Positions 10,570 to 18,882 of a DNA stretch of 42,531 nucleotides are shown one piece after another; position 1 is the stretch's first letter, and each line of letters starts with the position of its first letter. Location: positions 1-42,531 of the forward strand of contig NZ_JNWK01000063.1 in NCBI RefSeq assembly GCF_000716445.1, in the 5' to 3' direction. The position numbers were made by a program, and so were the translations under genes. Under the pieces are notes generated by a model. It saw only the letters and a program-made list of their open reading frames with translations. It made no database searches and was not told the origin of the DNA. The stretch comes from Streptomyces wedmorensis. GTDB lineage: Bacteria; Actinomycetota; Actinomycetes; Streptomycetales; Streptomycetaceae.

Positions 10570-13500
10570 ATGGGGCTGTCGGGCGGGGCGGCGGATAAAG
10601 CGGGTAACCGGTACGAGAACTGGTGGACCGCGCTGAAAGTGGCGGACCTCCTGCGCGGAGCGGCCTCACGGATTCGTCTCGAGCCTCCGGGGCAGGCAGG
10701 CGAGGGCATCGAATTCCAGCTCGTGGCCAAAGGGGAGACCTGGTGCGATCAAGTGAAGGACGTGGCTTCGAGAGGGCCCTGGACGCTGAAGGCTGCGTCA
10801 GCTCTTCTCGCATCCGTCTCCGGCCACCTGGTGGCCGGTAGGAACGTGCGGTTCGTTCTCTCGACCGGAGCGCCTAGACTGCACGACCTCACCGTCCGTG
10901 CGAGGGCCACTGTCACCCTCGCCGAGTTCGAAGAGATTCTTACCGTCGCCCAAGGGGGCGACTTCACGGTCCTATGTGATGCTTGGACCGACGTTGGCCG
11001 CCCCGTATCCCAGGAGACCGCCTGGCGCTACCTCCGGTCCGTGTATGTGGAGCACCACCCGCCGGAGAACCTACGCCAGTTGGTCCACCTCACTTACGAG
11101 CAACTGTTCGTAGGGAATCCTGAGGAGATCGTCAGGCAGCTGAGCGGATACCTGGACGACAACCTGCACAAGTGGCTCACCGGATCGGAGATCCGTAACC
11201 ACTTGCTCTCTCTTGACGGAGTTCGTCCCCGGCTGTTGGCCGGGGACAGCAATACGCTCAATGCCCTGGCGGAGACCAAGGACGGGTTCCTGCGGCGCGT
11301 GCGTGGTACGGCGCCCGTCCTCGGGCTGGCCGCCCGTCCTCACGTCGACGAGCTGTACGGCCGGTTGGTGGCGGAGGAGGGTCCGCAGATCGTGCTGTGC
11401 GAGGGACGGGCGGGCTCGGGTAAGTCGACGGTTGCTGTGGAGGTAATGGAACGGCTCGCAGGCCACGGGTGGCCGATCGCCGCTGTCCGTATGGATCAAG
11501 CCGATCTGTCGGTGCGAACGGCAAGAGACCTCGGCGCCATGATGAATCTGCCGGATTCGCCCGGGATCCTCCTTCCCGGAGTTGCCGATGGAAGGCCAGG
11601 GCTCTTCGTCATCGACCAACTGGACGCTGTGAGTCTGTACAGCGGTCGCATGGCGGATGTTTTCGAGGCTGTCGAAGGTGTTCTCGCTCAACTCTCGGTT
11701 GCGCCGAACATCAAGGTGCTCTTGGTGGCCCGCACCGTCGACATCGAACAGGACGGCAGGCTCAGCAGACTGTTCACGACGGATGCACGAGTGGTGAGAT
11801 TCCCGGTGGGGGAGCTGACCGAAGAGTCGGTGCGCGCGGTACTCACCGCGAGTGGGAACGATCCCGACAGCCTGAGCCCGGTGACCCTGGAGCTGCTGCG
11901 CACCCCTCTGCACCTGGCGGTCTTCAGCACGCTCCCCCCTGCCTCCCGCGCAGTGTCCTACCGAACCTTGCAGCAGCTCTACGGCAGTTACACCAAGGAG
12001 GTGCGCAGATGTGTCGGAGTCCGTAGGGAACGCTTCGACTGGCAGGGCATCACCGGCGCTCTGTGTGCCTTCATGAGCGAACGGGAGATTCTGCAGGCGC
12101 CTCTCGCTCTCCTCGACAGCTATGCGCTGGAGGACGTCGAGGCCTTGAAGTCGCAGGGGGTCCTGGTGGGCGACGAGGAACACATCGGCTTCTTCCACGA
12201 GACCTACTTCGACTACCTCTTCGCCCGGTCTTTCCTCACCACAGGAAGGGACGTCCACGACTTCCTGGCCGGCTCCGGACAGCATCTCTTCAGACGGGCG
12301 CAGACCCGCCAGGTCCTTGAGCACCTCGCCGGCACGGACCGCGACCGGTTCCGTGAGACCACGGCACGGCTGCTCGGCTCCACCCGGATCCGTTCTCACC
12401 TGCACGATGTGATCACCACTGTCCTCGGACAGCGTGACGCGACCTCGCCGGACTGGCTGGCCATCGAGCCGTTCGCCTGGGCCGCGGGCCCGGCGGCGCG
12501 TAAGGTGCGCCGGTTGCTTGCTCTGCCGGCCTGGTTCGATGCCGCTGATCACGATGGAAGGTGGGAACGCTGGCTGGGCGCCGCCGAGACAGTCGATGCC
12601 GCGTTCGCCGAACTGCTCATCGCGGCGCGGCACAGGCCGGAGCGGGCGACGGAGCTGGTGCGCCCCCATATCGGCACCACACCTGAGTGGCGACAACGTC
12701 TCCTCGCGCTCATGGAATGGTCCCTCACCCCAGGCCTTGTCAACTTGGCCGTCGACCTGATCCAGAGCGGGCAGGCTGACGAGGCACGCGGTCCCCTCGC
12801 GAACAACAGCGACTTCTGGTCCCTGCTCTACAGCCTCTCCGAGACCGCCCCCGTTCGGGCAGCCAGGCTCGTCGGCGCCTACCTCGATCGGGCATGGACC
12901 CAGGAGCTTCCGGCCGGCCCCAACAAGCTATTCGGGGGTGAGTACCTTTCTGCCCACTCGCAGACCGCCTCCGCCGTCCTGTCCCGGATCGCCGAGGCCG
13001 CGCCCAAGCCCTATGTGGACAACATCCTGTCCTTTGTGCTCCGCACCGCCGAATCCGACGAAGCCTCCGATGAGGGGTCAGGCAATCGGTGGTTGTATCA
13101 ACAATGGGGCGGCAGCAGTGTCAGTGCCGAGCTGCTCTCGGCCCTCGACACCGCCTTGCGTGCCCTGCCCGCTGCCGACCCGGCCGCCGCGGGCGACGCC
13201 CTGACGAGACTGAGCGGATCGACAACGGAGATCGCACGCTTCCTGGCCTGCCGCCTGTACACCGTCCTGGGGGCGGCTGACGAGGCGCTCGACTGGCTCT
13301 GCAGCGACCAGCGAAACCTCCATCTGGGCTGGGTGGACAGTTCCCGCTGGGCGTCCCGTGAACTCATCGCGGCCGCCACGGTCGACTGCGCCGCCGACAC
13401 CCTTGTCCGCCTGGCTGACGTGCTCTTCGGGTACTACCCGTCGACGGAGCAGCGCCGAAGAGTGAAGGGCGGCCCCAGTCGTTGCGGCTGGGGCCAGTAC

Positions 13501-14985
13501 GAACTGCTGTCGGCGATCGACCCTGCTCGTCGCAGCGACAGGGTTCGACGGAGGCTCGACGAGCTGGAACGGAGGTTCCCCGAAGTCACCCCCTCCCCGC
13601 CCTCGGGGGTCGTCACCGCGTGGGTCACTTCTCCGATCAGCGACCGTGCAGCGGCTCACATGACCGACGCACAATGGCGCCGGGCTCTGGAGAAGTACGC
13701 CAAGCCCCAGGCCGAGCGGTCGTGGCCGCCTCAGGGCGGCGCGCGCGAACTCGCCGACACGCTGCGCACCCGAGCAGGACAGGAGCCCTCGCGCTTCGCC
13801 GCCTTCGCCCTGACCCTCGGACCTGACATGCCCGGGGCGTATCTGTGCGCGATCGTCGAAGCAGCCGCACCCCATCTGGACACCGAGACATGGGAAGAGC
13901 TGGTCCTCCACACCCACCGGACTCTCGGTGAAGAGGCAGCCTTCACGGTGTGCCGTGCGCTCCAGGCCACGCCCGGACACTTCACCTCCATCCAGCTCCC
14001 CATCCTCGCAAGCTACGCGGCGGCCTCCAGCCCGGAGCGGGACACCCGAGGCCTGGACGAAGAAGGCACCCGCACCGATCTGCTGACCGCAGGTCTGAAC
14101 GCCACCCGGGGCCAGGCAGCCATCACGTGCGCGACCCTCCTCTTCCACGACGCCCGCCACCTGTCCGGACTCAGACCCCTCACCTTCCGACTCGCCGCCG
14201 ACCCCGTACTCGCCGTCCGCGTGTGCGCCGCCGAAGCCGTCCGCGCCTTGATGAACCACGATTCACAAACCGCACTCGACGCGGCGGACCAGCTGATGAC
14301 GCACCAGGACCTCAACATCCACAACGCGCACACGACCCAGCGCCTACTCACCGGAGCTCTGGCCCGGGACCCCTCGCGATTCGCCCCCCACCTTGAAGCG
14401 GCCCTCCATGGTCCACGGCAGACGATGGAGCTCGCCGGACAGACCTGGGCCGTGGTGACGCTCCAAGGAAATGCCACACCGGACTTGCCCACCACGGTGC
14501 TGCAGCTGGGCACCATGGCCCGCCGTGGCGCAGCCACGATCTTCGCCAGCAACCCTGACCACTACACACGTCTCCTGCCTCTGCTCGATGATGAGGACGA
14601 AGAGGTTCGCAACAATGCATCGGCCGTGATGAGGCACGCCTTCGATCTGCTTCCCTCCCAGGCCGACGAGCTTGTCCAGACGTTCATCGCCAGCAAGGCT
14701 TCCGCCGGCAACCTGGGGGAACTCGCCTTCGCACTCCACGACCCGGCAGGCCCCCTCCCGCCAGCGGCTTTGGACGCCTGCGAGCACATCGTGGGCCGGG
14801 CGGCCGCCGATCTGGCCGACATCCGAACCCGCCATGCGGCTGACGGGCGCTACGTGGTGACGGCGGTCTTGCGGCTGTACCGCCAAAGCCCGCCCTCCAT
14901 GCGCAGCCGCTGCCTGGACATCATCGACGCCCTCTCCCGGGCCGACGTCCCAGGTCTTCACGCGGCGCTGGAAGGCGAACGCTGA
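10570..14985 (+). CDS. large STAND NTPase with N-terminal nuclease-like domain, candidate anti-phage protein
   Basis: A 1471-residue protein. Residues 1-75 resemble a Cap4/DUF4297-type PD-(D/E)xK nuclease: start GGAADKAGNRYENWW, then E38-P-P-G, E48 in GIEF, and D60-Q61-V-K63, the Q-x-K form of the catalytic lysine. An NTPase follows: Walker A G279-R-A-G-S-G-K-S286 and Walker B GLFVID with D349 and D352. A winged-helix region ends in FFHETYFDYLFAR (541-553), a segment typical of STAND/NACHT-like ATPases. Residues 650-1471 are alpha-helical repeats, with HEAT-like units near 1210 and 1335. This is the Avs-like plan: sensor repeats, a switch NTPase and an N-terminal effector. The ribosome site is GGGGAAG. 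The neighbouring integrase and the lone-gene setting fit a defence island. Direct proof of function is absent; the nuclease assignment is the weakest part. Confidence 0.72.
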   Translation: MGLSGGAADKAGNRYENWWTALKVADLLRGAASRIRLEPPGQAGEGIEFQLVAKGETWCDQVKDVASRGPWTLKAASALLASVSGHLVAGRNVRFVLSTGAPRLHDLTVRARATVTLAEFEEILTVAQGGDFTVLCDAWTDVGRPVSQETAWRYLRSVYVEHHPPENLRQLVHLTYEQLFVGNPEEIVRQLSGYLDDNLHKWLTGSEIRNHLLSLDGVRPRLLAGDSNTLNALAETKDGFLRRVRGTAPVLGLAARPHVDELYGRLVAEEGPQIVLCEGRAGSGKSTVAVEVMERLAGHGWPIAAVRMDQADLSVRTARDLGAMMNLPDSPGILLPGVADGRPGLFVIDQLDAVSLYSGRMADVFEAVEGVLAQLSVAPNIKVLLVARTVDIEQDGRLSRLFTTDARVVRFPVGELTEESVRAVLTASGNDPDSLSPVTLELLRTPLHLAVFSTLPPASRAVSYRTLQQLYGSYTKEVRRCVGVRRERFDWQGITGALCAFMSEREILQAPLALLDSYALEDVEALKSQGVLVGDEEHIGFFHETYFDYLFARSFLTTGRDVHDFLAGSGQHLFRRAQTRQVLEHLAGTDRDRFRETTARLLGSTRIRSHLHDVITTVLGQRDATSPDWLAIEPFAWAAGPAARKVRRLLALPAWFDAADHDGRWERWLGAAETVDAAFAELLIAARHRPERATELVRPHIGTTPEWRQRLLALMEWSLTPGLVNLAVDLIQSGQADEARGPLANNSDFWSLLYSLSETAPVRAARLVGAYLDRAWTQELPAGPNKLFGGEYLSAHSQTASAVLSRIAEAAPKPYVDNILSFVLRTAESDEASDEGSGNRWLYQQWGGSSVSAELLSALDTALRALPAADPAAAGDALTRLSGSTTEIARFLACRLYTVLGAADEALDWLCSDQRNLHLGWVDSSRWASRELIAAATVDCAADTLVRLADVLFGYYPSTEQRRRVKGGPSRCGWGQYELLSAIDPARRSDRVRRRLDELERRFPEVTPSPPSGVVTAWVTSPISDRAAAHMTDAQWRRALEKYAKPQAERSWPPQGGARELADTLRTRAGQEPSRFAAFALTLGPDMPGAYLCAIVEAAAPHLDTETWEELVLHTHRTLGEEAAFTVCRALQATPGHFTSIQLPILASYAAASSPERDTRGLDEEGTRTDLLTAGLNATRGQAAITCATLLFHDARHLSGLRPLTFRLAADPVLAVRVCAAEAVRALMNHDSQTALDAADQLMTHQDLNIHNAHTTQRLLTGALARDPSRFAPHLEAALHGPRQTMELAGQTWAVVTLQGNATPDLPTTVLQLGTMARRGAATIFASNPDHYTRLLPLLDDEDEEVRNNASAVMRHAFDLLPSQADELVQTFIASKASAGNLGELAFALHDPAGPLPPAALDACEHIVGRAAADLADIRTRHAADGRYVVTAVLRLYRQSPPSMRSRCLDIIDALSRADVPGLHAALEGER

Positions 14986-15328
14986 CCTCACGGCCACGTG
15001 CTTGATTGTCTGATGCCCGGAAGGGGCGATGGCCACCGAGGCCGGGCTCGAAACCACGACCGACCACCGCTCGCTTATTCTGTCCCGCTGCCGCCGAGCA
15101 GCTCGGGGACCTTGCACCCTCCACAGACTTCCCTCTTCGGCATAGGCTGCGCACTCTGTTCAAGTCCAAGATCTGACTATTCGGCGTTGCCGCAGGTCAG
15201 GGGCATCATGTGCCCTCCTCAGGTCAGCAAACGGTCAGCATGCGCCCCAGATGTGTCCCCGCTTGCTGACCTGCGACCGACAGTGCGGCGCCTGAGCAGG
15301 TTCTTGGGCTGGAACGGATGTTGCGTAC
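14986..15328. other. intergenic region between the STAND gene and the integrase, with TCAG-rich repeats
   Basis: No plausible gene was seen in these 343 bp. The right part has an exact 10-bp inverted repeat, AGGTCAGCAA at 15221-15230 and TTGCTGACCT at 15263-15272, plus extra half-sites CAGGTCAG at 15193-15200 and GGTCAGCA at 15233-15240. Such clusters just upstream of an integrase suit recombinase arm sites, an excisionase site or an operator. A TTCAAGTCC word near 15160 recalls a tRNA T-loop, but no stem or acceptor arm accompanies it. Confidence 0.55.
15221..15241 (-). repeat. 21-bp motif, right copy (inverted)
   Basis: Partner of 10291-10311; 18 of 21 positions match after reverse complementing. 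It lies about 90 bp upstream of the integrase start and overlaps the left arm of the local inverted repeat. Confidence 0.5.
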
Positions 15329-16156
15329 ATGGCCCGACAGCTTGCCCGCGGCATGGGTTCCTTCTTCAAGGACTGCGGCTGTGCCAAGCCCACCCGCTGC
15401 CCTCACCCGTACTCGATCCGGTTCCGTGATGCGTTGGGCAAGCAGCGCGAGGAGTCCGGTTACGGCACGCAGGACTGGCACGTCGACAGCTCGATCAACG
15501 TGCACATCGTCCCGCGCCTGGGATCGCGGAAACTGAACTCGGTCACACCGATCGTGGTCGAGCGGTTCCTGGACGAGACGGAGAGCGACGGGGTCGGCCG
15601 CGGGAACCAGGTGAACATCTTCCGGGTCCTCAAGACCATCCTGCGCGACGCCTATGACAAGGGCGCCATGGCGGACGACCCGGTGAAGGGCGTCCAGGAA
15701 CCGGAATACGTTCGAGGAATGGTCGTCATACCCTCCCTCGACTACGTGACGAAAGCGCTGGCCGTTGCCGATGAGGACCTCGCACTGGAGATCGTCATGA
15801 TGGCGGGATGCGGCCTGCGAAGCGGCGAGGCGCGGGCGGTGAACGTCAACAACGTCGTAGCGCAGGACGTCTACCTGCTGCGCGGTCCGGGCGGCTACTT
15901 CACCGAAGGTATGGAGCGACGGCGGGTGAAGAAGCTCTTCGCGGACCTCCCGCCGGAAGAAGGGGTCGGGATGTACGGCTTCCGGCACTACTTCGCCTCG
16001 AACGTCCTCGGCAGCGGCATCCCCATCACCGACGTGGCGGAATGGATGGGACACAAGTCCATCGAGGAGACGTACCGCACGTACCGGCACCTGATGCCGG
16101 GCAGCATCACCAAGGCCGCCCGGATCCTGGACGCCGGCCTCTGGGAAGCGGCCTGA
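15329..16156 (+). CDS. tyrosine site-specific integrase, internally shortened
   Basis: A 275-residue protein of the tyrosine recombinase family. The N-terminal part has SFFKDCGCAKPTRCPHPYS, a Cys/His-rich start known from actinobacterial integrases. The catalytic domain shows box I arginine in GCGLRSGEAR, box II YGFRH, AEWMGHKSIEET, and the nucleophile region TYRTYRHLMPG. Two oddities appear. Only about 55 residues separate the box I Arg from the box II Arg, where about 100-130 are usual, so the strand carrying the catalytic lysine is largely missing. The first His of box II (HxxR) is Tyr. The N-terminal core-binding region also seems short, with an abrupt join after ESGYGTQD. These are signs of in-frame deletions, so activity is doubtful. 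It probably marks a past integration that brought in the STAND gene. Confidence 0.75.
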   Translation: MARQLARGMGSFFKDCGCAKPTRCPHPYSIRFRDALGKQREESGYGTQDWHVDSSINVHIVPRLGSRKLNSVTPIVVERFLDETESDGVGRGNQVNIFRVLKTILRDAYDKGAMADDPVKGVQEPEYVRGMVVIPSLDYVTKALAVADEDLALEIVMMAGCGLRSGEARAVNVNNVVAQDVYLLRGPGGYFTEGMERRRVKKLFADLPPEEGVGMYGFRHYFASNVLGSGIPITDVAEWMGHKSIEETYRTYRHLMPGSITKAARILDAGLWEAA

Positions 16157-16339
16157 TTCGTCCCGGCGCGTATCGGATCCTCAGTATCGGACGAAGGCGA
16201 CCTCTCAGGCCTGGAGTCAGGCACACGGGTCCGCTTCGGTAGGGCGCGTGGGAGGTGATCACGCCGCCCCGGCGGCCGATTCCGTGCCGTGGAGCGATGG
16301 CCCCTCGCGCCGACTGCGAGGCTGTCCGGGACGTCACGG

Positions 16340-16894
16340 TCAGCCCATCTCGCCGTAGTCCTTCAGGGCTTTTCGGAGCGCACGCAGTGCGTAGTACGTA
16401 CGGGATTTCACAGTTCCCGGCGGTATTTCAAGGACATCGGCAGCCTCTTGCACCGACAGCCCCCGGAAGTAGACCTCGATCAGCACGGCGCGGTGTTCGC
16501 GGCTGAGCTCTTTCAGGGCGTCACGGACGTCGAGGACTTCGATCGAGGGTTCGATCGGGTCTTCCACGTGTATGGCCGAGCTCTCCAACACGACGTCCGT
16601 CACCTCCTTGGCCCGGGAAAGTCGCGCCCGGCGCGCGTCGATGGCCAGCCGACGAGCCACGGTGAACAGCCAAGGACGCATGGACGCGTGGTCGGTGTCC
16701 ATGGCCTCGGGATGGCGCCACGCACGGATCATCGTTTCCTGCATCAGGTCCTCGGCGCGCTGCCTGTCGCCGTAGGTCAGGCCCAGAAGAAACCCGAAGA
16801 GGGCACGGCCGTGCTCCTCATGGAGTTGCGCCAGGGCTTCCTCGCTGGCGCGTGCTGCGCGAGTGGTGGCCTGTCCGGGTGCGACTGTGGTCAC
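16340..16894 (-). CDS. ECF-type RNA polymerase sigma factor
   Basis: A 184-residue sigma factor. Region 2 covers about residues 30-90, with the -10-recognition helix in the stretch ending MRPWLFTVARRLAIDARRAR. Region 4 covers about 130-178, with LSREHRAVLIEVYFRGLSVQ and the recognition helix PPGTVKSRTYYALRALRKAL. The frame also allows a GTG six codons earlier (16912), but AAGGAG would then lie inside the gene; it sits nine bases before the GTG at 16894, so that start is preferred. No zinc-finger anti-sigma gene follows, although many ECF genes are paired with one; the next gene downstream is the convergent integrase. Targets are unknown. Confidence 0.85.
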   Translation of the reverse strand: MTTVAPGQATTRAARASEEALAQLHEEHGRALFGFLLGLTYGDRQRAEDLMQETMIRAWRHPEAMDTDHASMRPWLFTVARRLAIDARRARLSRAKEVTDVVLESSAIHVEDPIEPSIEVLDVRDALKELSREHRAVLIEVYFRGLSVQEAADVLEIPPGTVKSRTYYALRALRKALKDYGEMG

Positions 16895-17224
16895 GGGCTG
16901 ACGCTCCTTCACTGAGGTGCCGGGAGTGCTCGTACGCCTGCTGTGTGTGACCAGGTTGGCGCCGGTGCGCGCAGGTGGACATCCGCCATGTGGCGGAGTT
17001 GGCGCAGGCCGTCGACCAGCGGTTCAGCGGCGTTCGGGGACCGTTCGGCGCAAAGTCGAGGAATCCTGTGACGGCCATGAACCAGAGCGCCCGGCCGCAC
17101 GTGCTCACAGGAGGCCGTCCCGCCCCTGACGCGATGGAACCGCGCACGCGATGGAGAGCCGACCGGTCAGGGGTATGGGTGCCGGCTCTCACGCACGCCA
17201 CAGGGTGCGGGTCCTGTTCCCCCT
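16895..17224. other. intergenic region upstream of the sigma factor gene
   Basis: About 330 bp with no gene I can support on either strand. It should contain the sigma factor promoter, which reads leftward. Short open frames exist, but none has a ribosome site or a recognisable family motif. The stretch ends at the long inverted repeat. Confidence 0.5.
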
Positions 17225-17304
17225 GAACACGGCTGAGCGGCTGTTCCGTTCGCCCTAGGGAAAATCCCCCGTAGGGCGAACGGAACAGCCGCTCAGCCGT
17301 GTTC
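17225..17304. repeat. 33-bp perfect inverted repeat with 14-nt centre
   Basis: The arms at 17225-17257 and 17272-17304 are exactly complementary over 33 bp; both contain GGCTGAGCGGCTGTTCCG or its complement. The centre GGGAAAATCCCCCG can add four more base pairs (GGGA with TCCC). This is far longer and more perfect than the other terminator-like hairpins in the window. It may be two facing ends of a lost insertion sequence, a MITE-like element or a recent palindromic duplication. It is about 300 bp downstream of the efe stop, so it could also stop transcription. Confidence 0.9.
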
Positions 17305-17305
17305 G

Positions 17306-17566
17306 CAGGACGCTCGGGACACACTGCGCCGTCGAGGCCGGCACCGCAGCGTCATCCGCCGGCACGGCCTGCTCCGAGAGTGGTTCATCGGTCCGCAGAA
17401 GAAGACGAAGGTCTTCCCCGCCCGAGCGCAGGCGCTCGAAGCCGCGCTCGACCACTTGTCGGAGGGGCGTCGACGGCAGGAGTGGGCGGGTGGGTGGCGG
17501 CGATCGCGGGCACGTAGTGAACGCGATCTACGCGCCGCTCCCGCCGCTCGACGGTTCCCCAGGTGA
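17306..17566 (+). pseudogene. possible 3' remnant of an unidentified gene
   Basis: The frame is open from the inverted repeat to TGA at 17564-17566 and has coding-like codons in its middle part. It would encode a basic stretch including HRSVIRRHGLLREWF and KTKVFPARAQALEAALDHL. There is no start codon with a ribosome site, and the frame begins at the hairpin. I do not recognise the family. It could be the tail of a gene cut by an insertion, or chance open frame in high-GC DNA. Confidence 0.25.
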
Positions 17567-17589
17567 TGCCACGAAGTACTGTTGGCGGA
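17536..17589 (+). repeat. 54-bp imperfect direct repeat, left copy
   Basis: It matches 18883-18936 at about 44 of 54 positions; the shared core includes GCCGCTCGACG and GCCACGA. The two copies bracket the ethylene-forming-enzyme gene and its leader. Each lies just past the stop codon of a minus-strand gene. Confidence 0.7.
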
Positions 17590-17598
17590 CCGGGACCC

Positions 17599-18645
17599 TC
17601 AGGTGCTCAGGGCCTTGACCCGCAGTTCTTCCAGGACGGCGAGCCGGTTCTCGTCGTGAATCCTTCGGGTGGTGACACGTTCTGGGTAGCACCGCATGAA
17701 CATGTTCGTGAAGTGCGTTCCGTAGTGGAGGTGCTCGTCGCGGTCCGATTCCCCCAGCGGCCGGGCGACGGCCTGGAAGTTCGGCTCGTGGAAGTACGCC
17801 ACGGCGAACCGCTCACGTTGCGCCAGCCGTACTTTGTGGGGCGTCGCCAGCAGGCCTCCACCGGTCATGAACTGCATGATGTCGCCGGGGAAGACGGTCA
17901 GGACGTTCGGGACCGGCTCGACGTACCTCCACGCCTCGTCCGTCTCGTTCACGCCCGCGGCGCTCTCCTCCCGCAGCCAGTTGCGGTTGCGCTGCTCGCC
18001 GACCACCGGCGGGCGGATGTAGAGACCACCGACATCGTCCTGGGTGGCGATGACCAGCAGCCCGTAGTCGGTGTGCGCGCCGATGCCCCGCGCCGCGTTG
18101 CTCGCGGTCTCGGCCGGAAAGCGCAGGACCCGCATGTGGTGCCAGCCGTCATCGGTCAGCTTGTCGAAGGCGTCGATGTCCTCCAGACCCAGCCCGAGCG
18201 CGGTGAGCCGTAGCAGCTTGTGGCCGACAGCGCCCAACCCGTCCATGTACGCCCGCATGGCCCGCCGGTACTCCTGGTCCGGCCACGGCACCGGGCCGTG
18301 GCAGGGCCAGCTCTCCGTGCAGCGGACGTCGTCGGGCTGGATGTCCTTGCACACGGTGAACGTCTCGGAGTAGTCGGCCTCGCCTGCGGTGACCTCCTCT
18401 CCCGAGGAGATGTAGCCGCTGTAGGTCACGTCGCTGACGTGCCGGGACTTCCACTCCCGCGGCCGGCTGAAGAACCGCTTACTGGCCGTGTAGGCGCCAC
18501 GGATCGCGCTGCGCATCTCAGGGGTGGTGGCGACCTGGAAGATCCCGCCCGTCTGCCAGGCACTGATCATTTCCCTGCCCAGTGAGGAGTCGGCATCCGT
18601 ACCGGTGACGGCGTCGGGTACCTGGAAGGTCCGCAGATCGGTCAT
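17599..18645 (-). CDS. efe: ethylene-forming enzyme (2-oxoglutarate/arginine dioxygenase) homologue
   Basis: A 348-residue Fe(II)/2-oxoglutarate oxygenase. Compared from memory with Pseudomonas syringae EFE, similarity runs end to end: the start MTDLRTFQVP, the stretch YSGYISSGEEVTAG, WPCHGPVPWP, GWHHMRVLRFP, GIGAHTDYGLLVIA, FPGDIMQFMTGG, AYFHEPNF and FTNMFMRCYP. Metal ligands are H191, D193 and H270; R279 would bind 2-oxoglutarate. Residues linked to L-arginine binding and ethylene formation in the Pseudomonas enzyme also have counterparts: E84, R172, Y194, F285 and R318. The known reactions are 2-oxoglutarate to ethylene plus CO2, and arginine hydroxylation to guanidine and pyrroline carboxylate. 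An upstream in-frame start (18732) exists, but AAGGAGG before the ATG at 18645 fixes the start. It stands alone, bracketed by 54-bp repeats. Confidence 0.9.
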   Translation of the reverse strand: MTDLRTFQVPDAVTGTDADSSLGREMISAWQTGGIFQVATTPEMRSAIRGAYTASKRFFSRPREWKSRHVSDVTYSGYISSGEEVTAGEADYSETFTVCKDIQPDDVRCTESWPCHGPVPWPDQEYRRAMRAYMDGLGAVGHKLLRLTALGLGLEDIDAFDKLTDDGWHHMRVLRFPAETASNAARGIGAHTDYGLLVIATQDDVGGLYIRPPVVGEQRNRNWLREESAAGVNETDEAWRYVEPVPNVLTVFPGDIMQFMTGGGLLATPHKVRLAQRERFAVAYFHEPNFQAVARPLGESDRDEHLHYGTHFTNMFMRCYPERVTTRRIHDENRLAVLEELRVKALST

Positions 18646-18844
18646 GCGTTGTCCTCCTTGTCGGAGGACCGCGTCGGCTGAGGTCCCCCTCGTAGCGTGA
18701 GTCCGTGACAGCACGGGGGTGTCGGTCGTCACGGCGGAGAAGCGTCACACGTTCACGTCGGAGTGGCGTGAGGGGGCGGTGCGCATCGTGACGGAGACCG
18801 GGAAGCCGGTTCCCCGAGGGGCGGAGGACCCAGGGATCGACGAT

Positions 18845-18880
18845 GCGGGCAGGATTCCGCCGTGACGGAATCCTGCCCGC
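18845..18880 (-). terminator. 15-bp hairpin downstream of the lipoprotein gene
   Basis: The arms GCGGGCAGGATTCCG (18845-18859) and its exact complement (18866-18880) flank a 6-nt loop. It lies 70-105 bp past the lipoprotein stop on the minus strand and upstream of efe, so it should separate the two transcripts. There is no T run, as is common for Streptomyces hairpin terminators. Confidence 0.65.
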
Positions 18881-18882
18881 TA

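Noticed and set aside
11071..12696. 541-codon open frame on the minus strand
   Set aside because: Antisense to the STAND gene across its Walker motifs; no recognisable domain.
15150..15180. tRNA fragment as attachment site (TTCAAGTCC word)
   Set aside because: No T-stem, anticodon arm or acceptor stem can be built around it.
10291..15241. attL/attR pair of the island
   Set aside because: The two related 21-bp motifs are in opposite orientation and imperfect; true att sites should be direct repeats, and none was found by eye.
16157..16339. anti-sigma factor gene downstream of the sigma factor
   Set aside because: The interval is only 183 bp and neither strand has a frame with a zinc-finger or membrane segment.
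16913..17324. minus-strand gene starting near 17084 (MAVTGFLDFAPNG)
   Set aside because: It has no ribosome site, shows no family motif and overlaps the expected sigma factor promoter.
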